Origin: Agarophyton chilense
Lineage: Eukaryota; Rhodophyta; Florideophyceae; Gracilariales; Gracilariaceae
Assembly: GCA_030374765.1 (NCBI GenBank)
Contig: JARGXX010000132.1
Span: forward strand, 146,501-210,500
Reading direction: 5' to 3'
DNA length: 64,000 nt
The position numbers and the translations under genes are program-made. Every line of letters begins with the position of its first letter. Within the stretch, counting starts at the first letter, position 1. The notes beneath the pieces were generated by a model. It had not been told where the DNA came from. It searched no databases and saw nothing but the letters and a program-made list of their open reading frames with translations. Below, piece after piece: positions 52,130 through 62,655 of the stretch.

Positions 52130-52475
52130 AGTAATTTATTTAATAGTTGTTTAATTATTTAAAGTAGTTGAGTATCCACCTCCAAATGCAGTCAGTGCTG
52201 ACAAGGTCTTTGACACTAGTTCAACGACCGTACCTTGCTGGAAACTTCCACGTTATCTGGTCCTTCACGTTAGTCTGATAAAAACAGCCACCACCTGGGT
52301 TATAAATACTCATTTTGGTCAACTGTTTCTCAAGTACCATAAATATTTTAGTGCGCGTCGACGCTTTTAACCGATTAAAAACTCAGTATAGGCTAGTTTC
52401 ACTGCTGCTTACCCCTGCAAGTTTTTAAGGAGACCTGGTATCTTAACACTTTGTTGTGTCTACCTGTTACTGTGG
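52130..52475 (+). repeat. LTR-like repeat family 2, copy A
   Basis: Aligns in the same order and orientation with 59970-60350: cagtgctg-acaggtct, tagtctgataaaa, ttggtcaactgtttctcaa, gcgcgtcgacgc, then cccctgc-gttttt. Divergence is high. It contains a TATA-like tataaat. Confidence 0.7.
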
Positions 52476-54184
52476 AGCCCTCGCGCGATTCTGAAGACCA
52501 GACGACAGCAGAATTTCGAAGAGATTGTTGGACAATAGCATTCAAGTTGAATTCTCAAGCTGATAAATGCCTTGGGAACGCCCAATCGTCGACCATAACA
52601 GCTGCCATCATAAACTTCTCCTCTTTCCAGAATATGAACACTCTCAAATCCAAAGCAGATTCCACAAATATCCATGATAGAATTTTCTCCGAACAAAGAC
52701 GGCATCTTATAATGTTAGCCTGTACTGCTTCATACAGGTTGTTAAACAAATTACCTACGTGATCTGGGTTCTCCCGTATGCAAAGTGAGTTTGTGGGCTG
52801 TTTCATGAAGATCTATACGTCCAGTTTGTCGTATAAGGAGGAATTGGAAATATCAGCCCCTTGGAGAACAAATTCATGCGCAGCAGTTTAAGCCATGAAA
52901 ATTCTTAGGGCTTCGTGACAGGCCACCGGAACTGTAGAGCAACGCCCAGATAGGGGATACTTGAAGATGCAACTCATAGAATGAGGGTTGAACCCTCCGA
53001 GGGTTATGACTATGATCCCCTCTAAGGTGTGCTGAGGTGGCACTGTTTTCTGGTTAGAGTTCGCCTATGAAGTGAAAATTCGGATGGCCCATGGTTGGAT
53101 TGGCCCCGTGATACACGTGGCTTAATTTTGGCACCGAATTTCGGATATTTGTTAGAACGTTGGACTTTTGGGCCCTGACAGTGGGATCTCCACGTGTATG
53201 GCCCTGAGCAGGTGTGCACTACTGTAGAGTTTAGTTAGTGGGCCCTACTTAGGGAGACGAGATCTGACAGTCCGAAGCTCAGAGTAAAATGGGAACCAAG
53301 GTTAGTCTTCGATATTTTTAGAGGTTCTTCGTCGCCATCGTTTCGGCCTTACAACCCGGAACGGGCTGTGGTTAGCAACGCCTGCGTAGGGACACGACTC
53401 CACTTGGAGAGTGCCCACGTTTGGGTTCCGTGCAACCACCCCCTTGGGACCGCTCAGACGACCTGCGTGCACGATACCCCGTGGGGGTTCTGCTTACTTG
53501 TTGCGTGCTTTTTGTGTTTCCTTTCGAGGACAGGTTTTCGCCCCTGTATTGGGTTTCTTTTGTTGTTTCGCCCCTTTTCTGGTTCTCGGGTCCGGTGCCT
53601 GTTAGTGTCCGACCCTCGCCCCGTTTTTCCTCTTCGCCGGATTTTCCCCCATTCTTTGGGATACCCAGACCCATTCCCGACTCAACGGTTTCTACCCCTC
53701 ACCTCCGTTGGTACTGCCGGAATCCCCCGTGGGAGTTACATCCCACACTACGGGTGGAACGGAGGGCTCTGTCTCTGAGTCTGCCTCCCCCAGGGAGCAA
53801 GGCTTCGAACACCTTGAGAGCACTTCCCGTCGCCGGGTTTTGCTCCACAGGAACATATGTTTTCAAATGATAGAAATCAACGAAGGGCTCCTTTTTGTCA
53901 TCTCATAGATAGAAACGCGTCTTCTTCGGAAAAACTGTCTTTTGCCATCCTGCATCTTTTCCTTCAACACTCAAGTGTAGGGTACAGGTTCCATCCATGT
54001 CTGACTTGGAACTAGTTTCTTTGTCTTTTCATGGATGAGTGAGTTTATTTACGGTCAATGGCTACGCACCAGCCGGCATTTTTGCAGGCTTGCTTTAAGC
54101 TGCTTGGAACTGAGGGGTCGTAAAGAGGTTTTTTTGAAACTCAAACTTTTTGAAAGCTTTTTGTGATGGTGATGAATGCCATGG
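52476..54184. other. Repeat-zone sequence, unassigned
   Basis: About 1.7 kb. A 103-codon plus frame at 52451-52762 and several C/T-rich plus frames at 53370-53900 exist, but none carries a known domain. By position part of it could be the lost RT end of element 2. Confidence 0.4.
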
Positions 54185-54476
54185 TTAGATGTTCCCAAAG
54201 TCAATACCGTCTAACTCTGTGTCGAAAGGTTCCGTTTCATCCGTTTCATTTTGCCTTGTTACAATTTTCAGAAGATTAGATACATTAGGAAGTGTTGAGA
54301 AGTTGACGGCTTTGAAGCACAAACTGCTATAAGTGAAAACGGAGTTCTTGTCCAGGACAAACAGAAGAAAGACTTTTGTGTCGCTTTGCATACCGACAGA
54401 AGAAGCAAACATGGAATGAGGGAGGAGTTTCTCGTTTTTCATTGCCTTAGAGTAATAAACTAAAACACATCCAGAT

Positions 54477-55189
54477 TTACCAAACGTAGAAATATTGGAG
54501 AAGCCTGTTTATGTTAATGGGTCCCACCCGATTAAAGGATTCCATCTTTTTATTCGAGAGGACGGAGCTCGATTTTATATCGAATCCCCGTGTTTCATAG
54601 CACCAACCCAGAATTCTATCGGTGGCATCCTTGAAAACAGAAGCACGCGAGTTTTGGTTCATTGGTTTTAGATAAACCTTTCGGCTGCGGCGTTGTCTTC
54701 AGAGGCGTGTGCAGGAAAATTATTTAAAATAATTACGTTATTTAAACAGAAACCTTCCAATTCTTCAATCGAAATCTTTCCTGCCTCTTAATCAGGATCA
54801 TAATTCAAGCGAAGGAAGATGTTAAGTTCCAACTCTGATTGGCGTTTGTGCCATCCCAGATATTTGAAAATAGATTTATCCCTTTTGTGTTTTGTCAAGA
54901 CCGCGTCAGACTTAGATATGCGATCATCTATGACAGCCACGCCATACATTGTGTCTGAAAAAGAAAGTGAAATTTGGCCAGAAACATCCACCTCTATAAC
55001 ACCTATTGGCTTTGATGTGGACACGGTCTCTGAGGTAGAAACGAGTGGTTTTGGCTTCATCTTACTGATGAGGCAAGTAGTACAGGTTAGATTATAGAAA
55101 ATAGAGACTTGAAAGCATGGAACAAATGCCAAAACCTTTGATAGATTTTGGTACCTCGTAGGGTGCAGGTCACCCTTGCATGCGTTCAA
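54477..55189 (-). pseudogene. Copia integrase fragments
   Basis: The 54788-55189 frame reads CTTCLISKMKPKPL, then GVIEVDVSGQISLSF, then YGVAVIDDRISKSDA, matching the end of the zinc domain and the first two catalytic Asp of a Ty1/copia integrase core. 54477-54662 (ATDRILGWCYETRGFD) fits the C-terminal side. Stops separate them. Confidence 0.75.
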
Positions 55190-56179
55190 TTACAGAAAAA
55201 TACCCTGTTTGGTATTACCAGCGTTGATTACCATGATCTTCTTGTCCTTTTCATGGTCACAGAACTCGATTGTGAATAGTTGTTAGTTCATTGGTGCTTC
55301 GGAGACGACTTTGGAATTATTACTAATGTCCATAACGAAGCATCCTTTATAGCGCCAGAAGATGGATGTAAATAACACCATAAAATTCACTCTTAGGACA
55401 GGAAAAGATAGTTTGACGAATATAAAATCCAGGCCGTGATTGGCTTAGGCGAATGTCCTATTATTCAGTGGGATCCATAAGTGAACTTTGCTGACCGGAC
55501 GAGGGGTGCTGGATGCTGCGTCACCAACTCTTTGTCCGTGAACTCGTAGTAGATCAAGGACTTCATCGAATGAAAGAAGCAATAGGTGACGCCAAAGTTG
55601 AAACTATCGAGACAGCAGGGCGATTTTACTTCTGAATTTTGCCAGATTGAAATTGTGTCGAGGCGAAAGCAGAAGATCACATTCCCTTTGCATTACATAC
55701 GATCGGGGTTTAAAGATGAGTTTTCCATTTGCATTCTCGCTTGGTGCAAAACATTTGTTACAGTCGCATTGGCAATGTCCACCTTTTTTGTGTTGTGAAA
55801 CTTACTAATAGTTGTTGATACAACGACCTTGTCGACGACCAGACTTGTTGTGACAGTCATGAAATTCATTGGACTCCTCATGTTTGCGTTTGTACAGCTC
55901 AAGCGTAGTGCCCACGACGACTGCAGTATTGTTAGTTGCTGTAGGACAACGCTTGGAGCGGAGATACCACGAAGATGTTCGGGATCTTCCTCTCTTGAGA
56001 GACACGCCTCAGGCGGAGGAGACGCGTCCCAGCGGAGCACAGAAACAGAGCCACTCTGGAAAGGCACGACGAAGTCGGGTGTAAGACCGAGGCCAATCCG
56101 GCGGGATATACCTAGAGCGTTTAGGTGAGCACGGCACATTCCGGGGTGTGACCAATCCTAGGCGGAGCGGTATCACGGC

Positions 56180-56640
56180 GATTGTCGGAAAAGGAGCGAG
56201 GAAACACTCGTATGAAGTGGACGAGCGGGGTGAGTGGGGCGGCCACTCACGAGAGCCAAAAAGAAGAACAAGAGGAAAACGGGGGCGAAACCCTAGACAG
56301 GGGCGAGACTACGACAAGTGGCCGCGATTAAATATGAACCCACGGTGGTGGTACCACTCTGGTCGACAGAGGGGTGGATGAACTAACGTGCAACGGGCGC
56401 TCACGCAGTATGCGGTGAAGACGCGCCGAAGGCGAAAAATTCAGATCCAAGACTCCCTCCTTGGTCCCCCAAGAGGGTGTTTACTGGGGAGTAGTGCACA
56501 ACCTCCTAAGTAGTGTGGCGCGCGGCCCCTGACAGTGGGCGTGCGCCCGAAAAATAGACACTAAATAGCGATAGTGTAGCTAAATAAATACTAATAAATA
56601 CTAAATAATAGTAAACATTAGGTACAGTCCGGGCCACGTG
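56180..56640 (-). repeat. Possible family 2 LTR-like copy C, inverted
   Basis: The reverse complement has cacgttagt, ccaccaccgtgggttcata and an A/T-rich taaataaata tract in the same relative order as copy A. Similarity is patchy, so this is tentative. Confidence 0.35.
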
Positions 56641-57027
56641 TGGCACGCCTCGTACTCGAGCGTTGGCATCCGTGCAGTCCATGTGTTCCACCAGTGTGCC
56701 CTTCCGGTCTTAACCGGCCGTCAGCACGCACTGGCGGTATAGCTTGTCATAGCCCAAGCTATTCCTCAAGCGAGCGAAACTTCTAAGTCCTGCGAAGAAA
56801 CCCCCTTGAAGGGCATTGTCCTTTAGTTGCTGTCCCTGCAATCCCAGGCGGAAGATATTTTGATCGTTCAATTTCGCCTTTTACGGGATATCTAATTCGC
56901 CATACCGGCTTTTGTTTGGGTTATTGTTCAAGATGTAGAGGTGAAGAACTGCTGCAGGTTGTGCGGATTCTTATGGTGGACCACTTCATTTTCGACAGTG
57001 TTTACGATGGAGTTGTAACCGCCGTCC

Positions 57028-57592
57028 TTAAGGCTGGAAATCATGGCTGAAGGAGCAAAAGAATTGGAAAAACTTCGAATGAGCTTTCAAACTTATTTCT
57101 TGTCCGAGAGCTCTTCGCATACGGTTGCAAACTCCCCGACAACTTTCAGTAATTAAGACACATGCCTGTTCCAATAATCCAATCATCATGTCTCCTGAAG
57201 ACGAGAGTGTCCGAGTGGTGACGATTGTTCTGAACAGGTTGTGGGTTTGTGAGGCTTTACATCTGTTCCAGTTCATCCCAGTTGTTCTTTGCTGTTATTT
57301 CACCGTCCCTAACAAATGTCCAAACGAGAACCATAGCAGAGTAGGTGAAGCATAAAGTTAGGGCACTCCTCAACTTCACGAACTTCTCAGACCAGGACCT
57401 TTTTGCACGGTTACTAAGATTAGAACCTACGAAAGCGACAAAGTCCGGAGGGAGAATGGCATATCTGACGGGCTCATAAGGCGATCTCGGTAGGCGCGCG
57501 ACCAATGGAGGAATTCTGCGACGATAAGGAGGAAAGATGAAACAGAATCGGACAGGATGGCTGACATGACCTTGAATGGACGAAGCGCGCAC
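57028..57592 (-). pseudogene. Gag-like fragment of element 2
   Basis: Two minus frames, one ending WTFVRDGEITAKNNWDELEQ and the next helical with SSGDMMIGLLEQACVLI, look like retrotransposon gag. Order and orientation relative to the integrase support it. Confidence 0.45.
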
Positions 57593-58240
57593 CGTGTTTC
57601 ACGGCGGACAATGCGCGTAAGGTCACCAAAGGAATAGCGGAGGATTGGAAAAGAGGCAAGGGACCCCCCCCCCCCTCCCAGTGCGCGTACAGTACCTTAG
57701 GTGAATTAGTTGCCAACCTGGCGCTAAGGGTCAGATCTTACGCACTGGCACCTCCGAGGATGGTGGCGATGCGACGCCCCGTAGCGCCCAATGGTATCGG
57801 GAGCAACGAAGTGCTCGCGTCCTCTTGGTCGATCATGAGGCCATCTGGACTTCGTCGAGACGGCCGAATCCTAAAGAGGGAGATATGTGAAGGAGCAGCG
57901 ATTAAGGCTGAGTCCTGTGCACCGCCGCGGCCTGAGGTATCTTACAGATGCCACGTGGACTGGCCGACTTCATGTGGACTGCTTTAGATTATTTATTTAT
58001 TTTAATTAGTGTAATAGATTAGCATTACAGTACCAGGGAGATCGCAGAGCCTCGCCAGTTTTATTTACTTGGCTCGAGTGATGCTTCTTCCTTAGAGTAA
58101 GGTAGGTATCGTTAGGATACTAATTAACCCCCTTTGGTATATTAGTTTCACCCTTTGGTATTCAAGCCATCGTTGCCGTAGCTCCAAACTGTAGGACTAC
58201 GCAGTAAACGCCAGCCCATTGCACCTAGTACTCTGGGAGT

Positions 58241-58292
58241 GCCGCCGTCAAGGATTCGAACCTTAGGACCCACTCTACCACGCTACCACCGG
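58241..58292 (-). pseudogene. tRNA-like relic
   Basis: On the minus strand GGTTCGAATCC, a perfect internal B box, forms a T-arm with a 7-nt loop. About 30 nt upstream TGGTAGCGTGG resembles an A box. The spacing is about 15-20 nt too short for a tRNA and no matching acceptor 5' strand is seen. It is either a tRNA with its anticodon arm deleted or part of a tRNA-derived SINE. Confidence 0.45.
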
Positions 58293-58439
58293 TCGAGACC
58301 CGTACTCTGACGCAACAGTCATTGCGTTACAAAGACTGATAAATAGAGGACGGTCGCGGACTCATTTTCGGAGTTGGTGCGCAGTTGCTTGTTCAAAACG
58401 GTCGGAGTGGAATTAGTTCTTCGTATACAACCTTGTCGG

Positions 58440-58850
58440 ATAATTACTTAATGAATTTGAAGTATTCATCTTCCAGTGACGGCGGTTTCATCTTCAAGGC
58501 TGCTTGAAACCTGTCCCTAAATTTAAGTGAATGAGACACCGAAATGATTTGCTTATCGGCTACTTTTAGTGTGTCCCAAACAAAAATCCAATCTTTTTTC
58601 TAGTACAGTTCCATGAGTAATGCGGAAATCATTATAATGCACATCCGAACGTCGGGTTCTGAAACGTCAAAGCGAATATTTTTCTTTACGTCGGATAAAA
58701 CTTCATCGGCAAATACCGTTGTAACTTCATCAGTGAGGCTCGATGAGACGTTTCCAATCATAATATTTGAAACCTGTGATACATAAGTGACCTAAACGCC
58801 AACTATTTTTGCTTACAAGCGATTGCAAAAATGTTGCTCGAAAGCAGAAC
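58440..58850 (-). pseudogene. Gag-like fragment of element 2 (N-terminal part)
   Basis: Minus-strand reading gives a long low-stop stretch including NIMIGNVSSSLTDEVTTVFA and SLKFRDRFQAALKMKPP, broken once by a stop. The helical, hydrophilic character and position suggest gag. Confidence 0.45.
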
Positions 58851-59622
58851 TTCTTTGAAACGGCGTTCATACCAGGCTGCGCTGCAGCAGCTCCTTTCTA
58901 ATCTTCTCGCTCATTTTTAATCTCTTTTATCGAAAACGAATAAATCCGAAACGTTTTCAATTTGTTTTTCTAAAAAGAGGAGATCTGGGAGACCAGACCT
59001 TCTTCTATAGAAATAATATATTTGTATTATAGGTGGAGCTCAACAGTATTGAGGTGGCACTCTTACACCTACCTTACATTCCATTACACAACAATAAGGT
59101 AGTAGGTAAGGAGCTTTATGTAATTTTCTGGCAATGCATACAGCAAAGATTACGGTATTTTAATAACGATAAAAGCGGAAGTATCCATTTCAGAATTTAA
59201 TCACATAAAATATTCAGGAACCAAAAAAATCATATCAAAGAAAACGTGTAAACAAATTAAATCGCTCCAAAAATATCCCTAAGAACCAAAAAGTACCATC
59301 ATGGCTTGGCTTATGTATGAGAATGCTAAGGCGCTAAAAATGCTGCCACAAAAACAATTATGATGTCAGCAAATGACATGGATTCGAAATCATATAAAAA
59401 CCAATAACGGAAGTCGATAAAAATTATTGGACCACTGCTGTTGAAAAAGAAATCAAATTTCTTTCATAAAAACAACTTTTTGGACTCTTGTAGCGAAAAG
59501 AGCTAGAATTTGAATTCTTATTACAAAACAAGTTCATAATAAAAAACTAAAAACAAACAGAGAACTAAGAAACAATTTTGGAAGCCCCACTACTGTGAAC
59601 AAATCTTCAACAAAAACATACA
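58851..59622. other. AT-rich spacer before element 3
   Basis: About 770 bp, strongly A/T-rich. By position it should hold the lost integrase part of element 3, but I cannot read one. Confidence 0.4.
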
Positions 59623-59858
59623 ATGGATTTCTATAAAACATATGCACTATCTTTAAGTACGATTTCTTTACAAATAATGCTTGTATTTTTTATGCATCCA
59701 AAAATTTATTTATGTAAACTGGATATTAGAACTACATATTTAAATGAAGTACTAAAAAAAAGCACTATACATAGAGCAACCAGAAGGATTTTAAATAGAA
59801 AAATCTATTTCATATTTTCAAATTGAGAAAATCTATTTATGTTCTTGATATACTACAA
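59623..59858 (+). pseudogene. Copia RT, N-terminal half
   Basis: Reads KTYALSLSTISLQIML and KLDIRTTYLNEVLKK, then in a shifted frame LRKSIYVLD, matching the palm DxxxAYLNG and the KSIYGLKQ motif. It stops where the LTR-like block begins. Confidence 0.75.
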
Positions 59859-59969
59859 TGACCTTGTAAGTGATGGATTCGAGGGATCATCGGCCATGCA
59901 GCTCCGGACGAGCTACCATCTGTGTGTTGCTAGCCACGTGTAGTGTTGACATGTACTCTCTTGTGGAGT

Positions 59970-60350
59970 AATTGTTAGTAATTGTAATTGTAATTAAATT
60001 TGTTTTAATACAGTAGTGGAGTGGCCACCTGGCACTGTAGACAGTGCTGGACAGGTCTCTGAAACTAGGTCAGAGACCGTGCACCGTGCCTTACTGGCAC
60101 CTCCCGGGTGATCTAGAGGGTGCAGTCCACTGCATATAGAGAACCGCGTCTCCTCCACCCTAGTCTGATAAAACCAGGCACCAATTGGGTCACAACTTTA
60201 CCTTTTGGTTCATTGTTTCTCAACTACCACATAGGTTTTACCGCGCGTCGACGCCTACCATCGTTCACCTACATGTTGTAGGCTAGATGCCCCGCCGTTT
60301 GCCCCTGCGGGTTTTCACGGTGCCCTGTTACCATCGAGGCTTATCACTTC
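59970..60350 (+). repeat. LTR-like repeat family 2, copy B
   Basis: Direct partner of copy A at 52130-52475. It sits inside the RT of element 3, so it inserted after that element. A similar outer part may begin near 59880. Confidence 0.7.
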
Positions 60351-60360
60351 TACCTTCTAA

Positions 60361-60410
60361 GGTTGAGCGTCAACACGCTCCCTACGGTTGAGCGTCACTA
60401 CGCTCCCGAG
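60361..60410. repeat. 25-bp tandem pair with internal hairpins
   Basis: Two 25-bp units (60361-60385, 60386-60410) start ggttgagcgtca. Each contains gagcgt facing acgctc, so each can fold into a small hairpin. The pair lies at the right edge of LTR-like copy B. Confidence 0.8.
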
Positions 60411-60439
60411 ACAAGACAGTAGCATACTCCAGAGCAGAT

Positions 60440-60930
60440 TGTACGACACTAACATATATTTCTTTACATGTAGATGACTTTATCATTTCCACAACAAACA
60501 TTAAATCAATTAAGATCTTCAAGTGAAAATTAAGCTCATATTTTTGTTTGAAAGACTTTTAAGAAGGAAACCGTTTTCGTAGAATGTAAGTAGAGTACAA
60601 CATTTCAGATGAAAAAATTAAATTGTCTCAGAAACAAAATTTAAAAAGTATTTCAAAAAGCTTGGTAAAAAATTGAAAATTCATAAATAGCTCTCTAGAA
60701 ACTAAGGAGATGTTTACAACCCAAAATGATAAAAAACGGATTTTTTTTTCAAAAACTGATTGGATATATTGTTTGTTGATTTTCGGAACGCGACTAGACA
60801 TGGCTTATGCAATTATTAATCTAAAATGTATATTTTTATAATTTTATAATGAACATTTGTCGGCTTTCATAAGAATATTACGCCACATATAGAACTCAAA
60901 AGATCTTTATCTTTTTTAGATTTTGAAAGA
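60440..60930 (+). pseudogene. Copia RT, C-terminal half
   Basis: Reads SLHVDDFIISTTN (catalytic VDD box), then SSYFCLKDF, VEYNISDEKIKLSQK and LIFGTRLDMAYAII, in the order of the copia RT thumb and connection. Stops interrupt it. Confidence 0.75.
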
Positions 60931-61159
60931 AAAGAATACTGTAGAAAGATTCAGGGATGCAAGTTGGAGAAAAAGTAGCAGCAGAAATCGATTTCAGAAT
61001 ATTCCATCCATTATGAAAATTGTTTGATATCTTTTAGCAGCCGGAAGCATAATTGTTTTAATATCAATTACTAAAGCAAAATTTTTTGCATCATGTAAAG
61101 TACTCAAAAAATGAACATGGCTTTCAAACTTAATTAATAAAATGATAGGTTTCACTTAA

Positions 61160-61430
61160 ATGCAAGTACTTACTTGTTTGGACAAGTATCCAGGAATGTA
61201 TAATTCTAACAATGAAGAAGTTTGTAAAAAATCGAATCAAATTGCTATTGAGCAGTTTTATGTTCAAGAGTTTGTGCAGAACAATTTTATTAAAATCAAA
61301 TACTGCCCTAAAAGAATTATGGTGGCCTTTAGTTTTACGGATGCTTTTCAGAAAATTAAGCAAAAACGATTCGCGACAATTCTTGGACTTTATTAGTTCT
61401 AAACTTGAGAAAAGAAGTTTTATAAATCTC
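61160..61430 (+). pseudogene. Copia RNase H C-terminal fragment
   Basis: Reads YVQEFVQNNFIKIKYC followed by MVAFSFTDAFQKIKQKRF, the conserved HFVRE..IKIEYC...ADIFTKAL end of Ty1/copia RNase H. The frame ends soon after. Confidence 0.75.
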
Positions 61431-61440
61431 TAGAAAATCC

Positions 61441-62122
61441 CGAGAAGCAACTGAATAATGCTCTTTGTAATGGATGTACATAATAGCTTCTAGAAGCTTT
61501 ATCAAACTTTATGTAGAAAATGCAAGAATTATCTTAGAACAAAGTGATATGAATCTAGAACAATTTAGAAGTGCTTTAAAGCAATAGAAAAGAACAGAAG
61601 AACAGAAGCTGAGTCGAGGAAAACGAACTCAAGTCATCTCTAAACAGAATCATCCGCGTTCTAGTGTACTTCAATCCATCGTCAGTCACGTTTTGATTCT
61701 GGTATATGTCAGTCAGAAGTCACTGTCTTTTTTGGGCTAGTCAATCAGTCAGAAATACGCCCATGGAAAACAGACAAAAAGGAGAATCTGTGAGAGAAAG
61801 AAAGGGATTGAAGTTGAGTTAATTTTCGCTGTCCAAAGTTTAAACCAAACAGCTGTAAGAATAGAATAAACCCTAGTCAAGCGAGCGAGGCTTTGATATC
61901 AGACAGCGTAAGTCGGGCAATGTGCAAGTCAATTGGCAGCAAACGATAGATAGACGGGGGGCGAACTTGAGGTCGCTTTATTCAAAAGTTCTACTTTGTT
62001 GGATGAGCTACATCAGAGCGATCTCTTCTCAGCTAGAGATAGAACTACAGACACGCCCAATCCCCGCTGAACGAAACCCAATCGGAGGTCGGAGAAGTGA
62101 AGGAAACCAACCGCGGCAATCC
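61441..62122. other. 3' flank of element 3 and cysteine-rich gene
   Basis: About 680 bp. It may contain the old 3' end of element 3 (purine-rich tract near 61775-61815). No further gene is recognised. Confidence 0.4.
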
Positions 62123-62515
62123 TCACTGCTTCTTATATATAAAACGCGGTCCATTGAGCACACCATTGCCATTTCCACAAGCTGCATAACACGCAGCTCC
62201 AGCAGTGATGCAAAGCGGGGCGCAACTTTCTGCTTCCGGAGCACACAAAGCAATACAAGCTCCCACAGCGGCAGAACAAGAAACATTACAGATAATCCTT
62301 CCAGCACTATTGACTGTCTTCACCTTTGCACAGCATTTCAACACAGAACTGTTGAAAAGCCTCCTTTTCTGAGTCTTATTCATGCTGCGGTAGCGACGCC
62401 AATGAAGACGGCCAACGATTCCATTCTTGTAGATACCATCACATCGCTTGTCGCGGGCCTGGGCGACAGTAAGCAAGACAAGAATGAGGGCAGAGAAAAC
62501 CACTGCTCGAACCAT
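62123..62515 (-). CDS. Small secreted cysteine-rich protein with CxxxC-x6 periodicity
   Basis: A 130-residue protein, ATG at 62515, one exon. Residues 1-20 are a clean signal peptide ending AQA, so the mature chain starts at about residue 21. The middle is basic (RLHWRRYRS, KTQKRRLF). There are eleven Cys: C25, C61, C62, then C76, C80, C87, C91, C98, C102, C109 and C113 with strict 4-7-4-7-4-7-4 spacing, that is four CxxxC pairs 11 residues apart. Residues between are Ala/Gly/Ser-rich. Such spacing suits disulfide-stapled helices. I recognise no family; antimicrobial, cell-wall or signalling roles are possible but unsupported. A TATA box lies about 135 bp upstream. Confidence 0.8.
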   Translation of the reverse strand: MVRAVVFSALILVLLTVAQARDKRCDGIYKNGIVGRLHWRRYRSMNKTQKRRLFNSSVLKCCAKVKTVNSAGRIICNVSCSAAVGACIALCAPEAESCAPLCITAGAACYAACGNGNGVLNGPRFIYKKQ

Positions 62516-62647
62516 TTTGGACTATTAGCGGCTGTAATGGCAACGGGTTCGTATATTGGATATCGGTGTTTTTGTGGGACTAGTTGATATATTGATGAGA
62601 GAGAGGGCGGAGGACCTGAGAAACATGGACGGCTTCAAGTGTGTCTC

Positions 62648-62655
62648 CTTTTATA
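62648..62655 (-). promoter_or_regulatory. TATA box of cysteine-rich gene
   Basis: TATAAAAG on the minus strand, about 135 bp upstream of the ATG, in a GC-balanced context (gctataaaagg). Confidence 0.65.

Larger units (their letters stand above)
54185..58850 (-). mobile_element. Decayed Ty1/copia retrotransposon, element 2 (fragmented)
   Basis: Minus-strand coding scraps appear in gag, zinc-knuckle, protease-region, integrase order from right to left. Gag-like reading is seen at 58440-58850 and 57028-57592, a zinc-knuckle-like YCSRRGH near 55900-55930, and integrase at 54477-55189. LTR-like and tRNA-like sequence (about 56180-56640 and 57930-58300) interrupts the gag part. No RT is recognised. 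Ends are not defined. Confidence 0.6.
59623..61440 (+). mobile_element. Decayed Ty1/copia retrotransposon, element 3, split by insertion
   Basis: Plus-strand RT N-terminal half (59623-59858), then about 0.55 kb of LTR-like sequence and repeats (about 59870-60410), then RT C-terminal half with the VDD box (60440-60930) and RNase H end (61160-61430). The RT wording (YLCKLDIRTTYLNEVL) is of the plant/animal copia type, unlike element 1. Many stops; inactive. Confidence 0.75.

Noticed and set aside
53370-53900. Overlapping plus frames of 60-149 codons
   Set aside because: C/T-rich composition keeps several frames open at once; no domain, and codon context differs from the real genes.
61894-61904. 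tgatatcagac as a retrotransposon primer site
   Set aside because: It resembles TGGTATCAGAG but lies downstream of element 3's RNase H with no LTR of matching family beside it.
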